Assembly: GCA_964429235.1 (NCBI GenBank)
Contig: CAYSAQ010000001.1
Span: 248,001 to 312,000, forward strand
DNA: 64,000 nt
Direction of reading: 5' to 3'
From: CAYSAQ01 sp964429235
GTDB taxonomy: Bacteria; Margulisbacteria; Riflemargulisbacteria; GWF2-35-9; DYQY01
Positions 59,647 to 64,000 of this stretch are shown here, piece after piece; position 1 is the first letter of the stretch, and each line of letters opens with the position of its first letter. The position numbers were made by a program, and so were the translations under genes. Below the pieces are notes generated by a model. It saw only the letters and a program-made list of their open reading frames with translations. It did no database searches and was not told the DNA's origin.

Positions 59647-60291
59647 CTATTTTTTGCTGAACACTACCCTTTCTATCTCTTCTCTTACTTCATCAATTGC
59701 CTTCTCAGAATCAATCTCTACAACTAAGCCTTTTTCTTTATAGAAATCAAGCAATGGTTGAGTTTCTTTCAAATAAACTGAATACCTTTTTTTAACTGTT
59801 TCAGGCTTATCATCTTCTCTTATGTAAAGCTTCTCACCAGTAACATCACATACACCTTCAACCTTTGGTTTTTTGTACTTAATATGATAAGTTTCACCAG
59901 ATATTTTAGCTGAAAGTCTACCACTAATTCTTTCAATAACTTCAACTAATGATACGTTCAAATAAATAACTGCATCAAACTTGAAATTATTATCATCAAG
60001 AAATTCAGCTTGAGTTAACTTTCTAGGGTATCCGTCACATATAATCTTTACGTCGCCCATTTCTTGAAATGATGTTAAAAACATTTCATTAATCAATTCA
60101 TCTGCTACTAACTCTCCAGCCTTGATAACTGATTCAACTTTACGCCCTAGCTCAGTATCTTCACTAGCCGTTTTTCTTAAAATATCTCCACTAGAAATAT
60201 GCTTATAGCCATATGTCTCAGCAATAAACTTTGCTTGAGTACCTTTGCCTGATCCAGGTGCTCCTAAAATTAATAGTTTCTTCATACTCAT
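59647..60291 (-). CDS. adk: Adenylate kinase
   Basis: Balances AMP, ADP and ATP. Walker A is LGAPGSGKGTQAK; ISSGDILRKTA, CDGYPRKLTQAEFLD and the lid with DDKPETVKKRY follow. Length is 214 residues with a long lid, but the lid's Cys cluster is mostly lost (one Cys in GVCDVTGEKL), so it should not bind zinc. AGGAG precedes the first ATG. It lies 9 bp after secY, the usual order. Confidence 0.96.
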   Translation of the reverse strand: MSMKKLLILGAPGSGKGTQAKFIAETYGYKHISSGDILRKTASEDTELGRKVESVIKAGELVADELINEMFLTSFQEMGDVKIICDGYPRKLTQAEFLDDNNFKFDAVIYLNVSLVEVIERISGRLSAKISGETYHIKYKKPKVEGVCDVTGEKLYIREDDKPETVKKRYSVYLKETQPLLDFYKEKGLVVEIDSEKAIDEVREEIERVVFSKK

Positions 60292-60300
60292 TAATATCTC

Positions 60301-61557
60301 CTATCGAACTAATTTCTCGTATTTATTTGATATAAGAATTGTCTCTATCTGTCTTACTATATCAATTGCAACCCCAACAATAATCAACAATGCCGTACCA
60401 CCTAATCCCATAAAACTTGTAACATGCGTTACTTTGGCCGTTAACATGGGCACTATAGATATCAAAGACAGAAACGTTGCTCCTACGAATGTAAGCCTTG
60501 TTATAACAGCATCTAAATACTCAGCTGTTGGCTTCCCTGGTCTAACTCCTAAAATAAAACCGCCATACTTTTTTATATTGTCTGCAAGTTCTTCCGGGTT
60601 AAATGTAATCGCTGTATAGAAATATGTAAAGAAAAATATTAATGCTGCAAAGATTATTATATATAATGGTGCGCCATAACCAAGCCATGTATTTAAAACA
60701 CCAAGCTTTGGAAAGAACTGTATTAACATTATTGGTAAAGAAAGAACTGATGATGCAAAGATTATAGGAATAACGCCACCTTGATTAATCTTCATTGGCA
60801 AATATGTATTCTGCCCTCCATACATTTTTCTTCCTACAACTCTTTTGGCATATTGAACTGGTATATTTCTTTGCGCCTCTTGCACAACTACTATACCTAT
60901 AGTTACTAGTAGAAACATTCCTATCATTATGATTACATTCCAGATTGGTATTCCACCCTTAATTAGGGTGACCGTATTCATTACATAGGCAGGCATAGCT
61001 CCAACTATCCCAACAAAAATAATGATACTTGCGCCATTTCCAACGCCACTTTCAGTAATTAATTCACCCATCCACATAACTAATGCTGTGCCAGCCATTA
61101 ATGAAATTACTGCCACAAAAAAGAACATTGGGAAATTTACTCCTGGTAATAACAAGGACCTAAGTCCAACTGAAATACCTACAGACTGCATAAATGCAAT
61201 AAACAGGGTCAAATACCTAGTATACTGTTGTATCTTCTTCCTGCCACTTTCACCTTCTTCTTGAAGTTCCTTAAGCGTAGGGTACATAACAGTTAATAAC
61301 TGCATAATAATAGATGCGTTAATATATGGAATAATTCCAAGCGCAAATACTGAAAATCTTTTCAAGCCACCACCTGAAAAAAGGTCAAGAAATCCAAAAA
61401 ATCCACCTTGTCCGAACATCTCTGCTAGCTTGCCCATATCTAATCCAGATATAGGAACATTAATTCCTAATCTGAAAAAAAATATAATTAAAAAAGTAAA
61501 GATAAGCTTTTTTTGAAGATCTTTAATCTGGAAAAACCCAGAATAGTTATTAGCCAT
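60301..61557 (-). CDS. secY: Protein translocase subunit SecY
   Basis: Central channel of the Sec translocon with ten membrane helices. Landmarks: FFFRLGINVPISGLD, LGIIPYINASIIMQLL, QYTRYLTL, YAKRVVGRKMYGGQNTYLPMKINQGGVIPIIFAS and GFILGVRPGKPTAEYLD. The ATG at 61557 is preferred, with GAGG 6 nt upstream; it overlaps the rplO stop by 8 nt. Length is 418 residues. Confidence 0.97.
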   Translation of the reverse strand: MANNYSGFFQIKDLQKKLIFTFLIIFFFRLGINVPISGLDMGKLAEMFGQGGFFGFLDLFSGGGLKRFSVFALGIIPYINASIIMQLLTVMYPTLKELQEEGESGRKKIQQYTRYLTLFIAFMQSVGISVGLRSLLLPGVNFPMFFFVAVISLMAGTALVMWMGELITESGVGNGASIIIFVGIVGAMPAYVMNTVTLIKGGIPIWNVIIMIGMFLLVTIGIVVVQEAQRNIPVQYAKRVVGRKMYGGQNTYLPMKINQGGVIPIIFASSVLSLPIMLIQFFPKLGVLNTWLGYGAPLYIIIFAALIFFFTYFYTAITFNPEELADNIKKYGGFILGVRPGKPTAEYLDAVITRLTFVGATFLSLISIVPMLTAKVTHVTSFMGLGGTALLIIVGVAIDIVRQIETILISNKYEKLVR

Positions 61558-62002
61558 TAACAACCTCGGCTTTACCGCCTGCTTTTTCGATTGCTTCTAT
61601 AGCTGTTTTTGAAAACTTATCAGCTTCAACAGTTACTACTTTTGTTAATTCACCATCACCAAGTACTTTGAATGCAGTTACACTCTTAGAAAAAAACTTT
61701 TTTTCCTTTAGTACTTCTAGATTCACTTTTTTAAGCTTTAAGCTTTCCAAAGTATCTAGGTTGATAATTTCATAATCTTTAGTTGATTGTAATGCTTTAA
61801 ATCCTCTAAGCTTTGGCATCTTTTTGTATAAAGGCATTTGTCCGCCTTCAAAACCAGGTCTAGTTCCGCCACCACTTCTTGCCTGCTGACCTTTATGGCC
61901 TTTTCCTGCAGTACATCCGTATCCAGAACTTTCTCCTCTGCCTACTCTTTTTCTATTTTTACTTGTTCCTGCGTATGTTTTTAATTCAGATAGAATTCCC
62001 AT
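61550..62002 (-). CDS. rplO: Ribosomal protein uL15
   Basis: Large-subunit protein of 150 residues with RKRVGRGESSGYGCTAGKGHKGQQARSGG-type glycine-rich N-terminal region (residues about 17-45), FEGGQMPLYKKMPKLRGF and KVLGDGELTK. It follows rpsE by 15 bp; the rpmD gene (uL30) that usually sits here is missing. Confidence 0.97.
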   Translation of the reverse strand: MGILSELKTYAGTSKNRKRVGRGESSGYGCTAGKGHKGQQARSGGGTRPGFEGGQMPLYKKMPKLRGFKALQSTKDYEIINLDTLESLKLKKVNLEVLKEKKFFSKSVTAFKVLGDGELTKVVTVEADKFSKTAIEAIEKAGGKAEVVNG

Positions 62003-62017
62003 CTTTTTCTCCCTTAT

Positions 62018-62515
62018 CTATTTTGCTGATCTTACGTTAAGATCAACTCCACGTTCTGCTTTTGCTTCTTCAAGACTCTTTAATCTCTTCAATCCATCTA
62101 ATGCTGCGAAAGCATTATTAATTACAGAAGAAGATCCTAATGATTTAGATACAATATTATGTATTCCTGCTAATTCGAAAACTAATCTCATAACTCCACC
62201 TGATATTACACCAGTTCCTTTAGGTGCTGGTCTCATAAAAACCTTACTAGCTCCTAATGAACCTGTTGAGTCATGAGGGATTGTCCCATCAACAATATTT
62301 ACAGAAACCATGTCCTTTTTTGCAATATTTATAGCTTTTCTAATAGCACTTGGAACTTCAGCTGCTTTAGCTACTCCAACACCTACTTTGCCATTCATAT
62401 CTCCAACAACAACTGTAGCTCTAAAAGAAAGGTTCTTACCGCCTTTTACAACTTTAGTTACTCTTCTAATTTGAACTATCTTTTCTACAAATTCACTAAC
62501 TTCTCTATCTGCCAT
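62018..62515 (-). CDS. rpsE: Ribosomal protein uS5
   Basis: Small-subunit protein of 165 residues that guards decoding fidelity: EKIVQIRRVTKVVKGGKNLS, VVVGDMNGKVGVGVAKAAEV, IPHDSTGSLGASKVFMRPAP and GTGVISGGVMRLVFELAGI. Complete length; GAGGAAT Shine-Dalgarno upstream. Confidence 0.97.
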   Translation of the reverse strand: MADREVSEFVEKIVQIRRVTKVVKGGKNLSFRATVVVGDMNGKVGVGVAKAAEVPSAIRKAINIAKKDMVSVNIVDGTIPHDSTGSLGASKVFMRPAPKGTGVISGGVMRLVFELAGIHNIVSKSLGSSSVINNAFAALDGLKRLKSLEEAKAERGVDLNVRSAK

Positions 62516-62535
62516 GATTCCTCCTATTTATATGA

Positions 62536-62844
62536 CTAGAACTCTAAGCCTTTGCTTCTAGCTCCGTCAGCAACTGCTTTGATCCTACCGTGGTATACTT
62601 TACCAGCTCTATCAAATACTACTTTTTTAATACCTTGTCCTGTAGCTTTCTCAGCGATCATTTCTCCAACTTTAAAAGAAACTTCTTTGTTTGCTCTTTG
62701 TTTTAAAACTGAACTTGAAACTCCTAATATTGTTTTACCAGAAATATCATCGATAATCTGTGCATAAACATTATTAAGGCTTCTTGTAACTGTTAACCTT
62801 GGTCTTTCAGCTGTGCCTACTACTTTTTTTGAAAATCTTCTCAT
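62536..62844 (-). CDS. rplR: Ribosomal protein uL18, short N-terminus
   Basis: 5S rRNA-binding protein of 102 residues with RPRLTVTRSLNNVYAQIID and KVVFDRAGKVYHGRIKAVADGAR. It lacks about 15 basic N-terminal residues found in most homologues; AGGAG placed correctly before this ATG supports the short form. Confidence 0.95.
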   Translation of the reverse strand: MRRFSKKVVGTAERPRLTVTRSLNNVYAQIIDDISGKTILGVSSSVLKQRANKEVSFKVGEMIAEKATGQGIKKVVFDRAGKVYHGRIKAVADGARSKGLEF

Positions 62845-62862
62845 TGTTATCCTGCTCCTTTA

Positions 62863-63402
62863 CTACTTAGCTGCTTTTCCAGCTTTTCTAACAATGTGCT
62901 CGCCAGCATACTTAACACCCTTACCTTTATAAGGCTCAGGAGGTCTAAGTTTTCTGATATTTGCAGCAACTTGTCCAACTAACTGTTTATCAATTCCTTT
63001 TACTGTGATCTTTGTATCACCTTGTAATTCAAAAGTAATTCCTTCAATAGCCTCTATAATAATAGGATGTGAAAATCCAAGTGCTAATGTAATACCATTA
63101 CCTTTTTTCATTGCTCTATAACCAACACCTACTAACTCTAAATTCTTCTCATAACCTTCAGTTACACCAGAAACCATGTTTCTGATCAATGTATTATATA
63201 GTCCATGTCTAGCTTTAGCTTCTTTATCTTCACCATTTCGGTGAACTAATATCACATTATCTTTTTTCTCAATAGTGACTTTTGTTGTTGGTATATTTAA
63301 TTCTAGTTCGCCTTTTGGCCCTTTTACTTTAACTAAAGTATCAACTAGTTCAACTTGTACCTTATCAGAAATTGCTATTGGTTTTTTACCTATCTTTGAC
63401 AT
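62863..63402 (-). CDS. rplF: Ribosomal protein uL6
   Basis: Large-subunit protein of 179 residues: MSKIGKKPIAI, VKVKGPKGELEL, NMVSGVTEGYEKNLELVGVGYR and PPEPYKGKGVKYAGE with the C-terminal RKAGKAAK. The reading frame stays open for 48 codons upstream, but the ATG at 63402 has GGGAG nearby and matches the family start; the upstream part overlaps rpsH. Confidence 0.97.
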   Translation of the reverse strand: MSKIGKKPIAISDKVQVELVDTLVKVKGPKGELELNIPTTKVTIEKKDNVILVHRNGEDKEAKARHGLYNTLIRNMVSGVTEGYEKNLELVGVGYRAMKKGNGITLALGFSHPIIIEAIEGITFELQGDTKITVKGIDKQLVGQVAANIRKLRPPEPYKGKGVKYAGEHIVRKAGKAAK

Positions 63403-63412
63403 TAATATCTCC

Positions 63413-63808
63413 CTACCAAACGTAACATAAGATCTCGCCGCCAACGTTCTGCTTACGAGCATCTTTTCCAGAAATAACACCTTTGTTTGTTGAAAGGATT
63501 GAAATACCAAATCCGTTCTTAACTTTAGGGATATCTGCTTTAGCAATATAATCTCTCTTACCTGGAGTACTCTTTTTTACCATATTAGTAATTACTGAGT
63601 TTCCATTGTGATACTTAAGTCCTACTTTTATAAGTGGCTTACCATCATTATCTAACTTTTCTATTCTTGAAACAAAACCTTCTTTTTGCATAATACTTAC
63701 GATATCAAACTTAATGTTTGAAAAAGGAAATATTATTACCTCTTTCTTTGCATTAATACCGTTCTTAACTATACATATCATATCTGCTACTGGATCTGAA
63801 ACGCTCAT
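63413..63808 (-). CDS. rpsH: Ribosomal protein uS8
   Basis: Small-subunit protein of 131 residues: DPVADMICIVKNGINAKK, PFSNIKFDIVSIMQKEGF and the C-terminal GFGISILSTNKGVISGKDAR followed by GGEILCYVW. AGGAGG upstream of the ATG. Gap of 10 bp to rplF. Confidence 0.97.
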   Translation of the reverse strand: MSVSDPVADMICIVKNGINAKKEVIIFPFSNIKFDIVSIMQKEGFVSRIEKLDNDGKPLIKVGLKYHNGNSVITNMVKKSTPGKRDYIAKADIPKVKNGFGISILSTNKGVISGKDARKQNVGGEILCYVW

Positions 63809-63826
63809 CTATACCTCCTGCTTTCT

Positions 63827-63997
63827 CTACCAACTAGACTTAGTTACTCCAGGTAATTCACCTGCGTAAGCTAGTTTTCTTAAACACAATCTACATAATC
63901 CAAATTTTCTAATAACAGCTCTTGGTCTACCACAAATATTGCATCTTCTGCGGTATTGAATAGGACTGTTTATTTTCTTATCATTCTTAGCTATCAT
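63827..63997 (-). CDS. rpsN: Ribosomal protein uS14, zinc-binding type Z
   Basis: Small-subunit protein of 56 residues if it starts at the ATG at 63995-63997: MIAKNDKKINSPIQYRRR, then CNIC (Cys19, Cys22), GLCRLC (Cys35, Cys38) and ELPGVTKSSW. The four Cys mark the short type Z form. Only three bases remain upstream in the window, so the Shine-Dalgarno cannot be checked and an earlier start is possible (type Z is often 61 residues). Confidence 0.93.
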   Translation of the reverse strand: MIAKNDKKINSPIQYRRRCNICGRPRAVIRKFGLCRLCLRKLAYAGELPGVTKSSW

Positions 63998-64000
63998 TGA

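Noticed and set aside
63403..63546. 48-codon in-frame extension upstream of rplF
   Set aside because: It overlaps rpsH, has no family similarity, and a well-placed Shine-Dalgarno supports the ATG at 63402.
1..64000. tRNA genes, rRNA genes, CRISPR arrays, insertion sequences and prophage genes
   Set aside because: Gaps between genes are short and were read through; no cloverleaf-like segments, regular spaced repeats, transposase or phage structural genes were seen.

Overview
The window is a gene-dense stretch of an AT-rich bacterial chromosome with no rRNA, tRNA or CRISPR array that I can see. The standard genetic code is used, and ATG, GTG and TTG starts all occur. The gene content suggests a diderm bacterium: a MurE with the meso-diaminopimelate motif, an RseP-type site-2 protease, a SurA/PpiD-like foldase, FtsEX, an EnvC-like factor and two-subunit glycyl-tRNA synthetase. 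The ribosomal cluster lacks rpmD and map and runs rplQ-truA-rplM-rpsI. Together with SpoIIE-type phosphatase plus SigB-type sigma control, this fits an uncultured lineage near Cyanobacteria (Margulisbacteria or Melainabacteria are my guesses, at low confidence). The phylum cannot be proved from this window.

Layout. 1-860: end of mltG (+). 969-7706: one minus-strand operon rpsF-ssb-ssb-rpsR-rplI-uvrC-M23 peptidase-ctpA-polysaccharide deacetylase. 7929-11113: glyQ, a lone prepilin-like gene, and a SpoIIE-type phosphatase facing a SigB/F-type sigma factor. 11179-19860: a compact cell-wall operon murE-murF-mraY-murD-ftsW-murG-murC-murB whose genes mostly overlap. 19862-21895: glyS, separated from glyQ by about 11 kb. 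21964-32582: a defence island on the minus strand. 33066-36343: DUF1015 protein, MgtE transporter and a degenerate nucleoside-phosphorylase-like protein. 36406-54765: minus-strand housekeeping genes (foldase, ftsEX, split transketolase, rseP, apgM, a putative metalloprotease, aminotransferase, lrp, thrC, two tandem pgi genes, queA, a histidine kinase, a D-isomer hydroxyacid dehydrogenase). 54825-63997: the spc-alpha ribosomal cluster from rpsN down to rpsI, ending in a strong terminator.

The defence island is the most interesting region. A type I restriction-modification operon (short single-TRD S-like protein, HsdM, full HsdS, DinD, HsdR, YgjP-like metalloprotease) carries an insert between hsdM and hsdS: an AbiF/Abi_2-type HEPN protein, a TIR-domain protein and an unfamiliar one-pass membrane protein. 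These three genes and hsdS are linked by overlaps. A small RNA-like hairpin ending in a U-tract sits directly before the AbiF-type gene. The operon begins with a perfect consensus promoter (TTGACA, 16 bp, TATAAT) next to a 22-bp perfect palindrome.

A second pattern runs through the window. At many operon-leading genes a TATAAT-like -10 box lies 6 to 9 nt before the ATG with no Shine-Dalgarno sequence (short S protein gene, glyQ, mgtE, thrC, apgM, histidine kinase, prepilin-like gene, murE). This predicts leaderless mRNAs, while genes inside operons have clear Shine-Dalgarno sites.

The gene-free stretch 32583-33065 holds that promoter and palindrome, and a nested rod-like inverted repeat (32810-32963) that may be a structured RNA.
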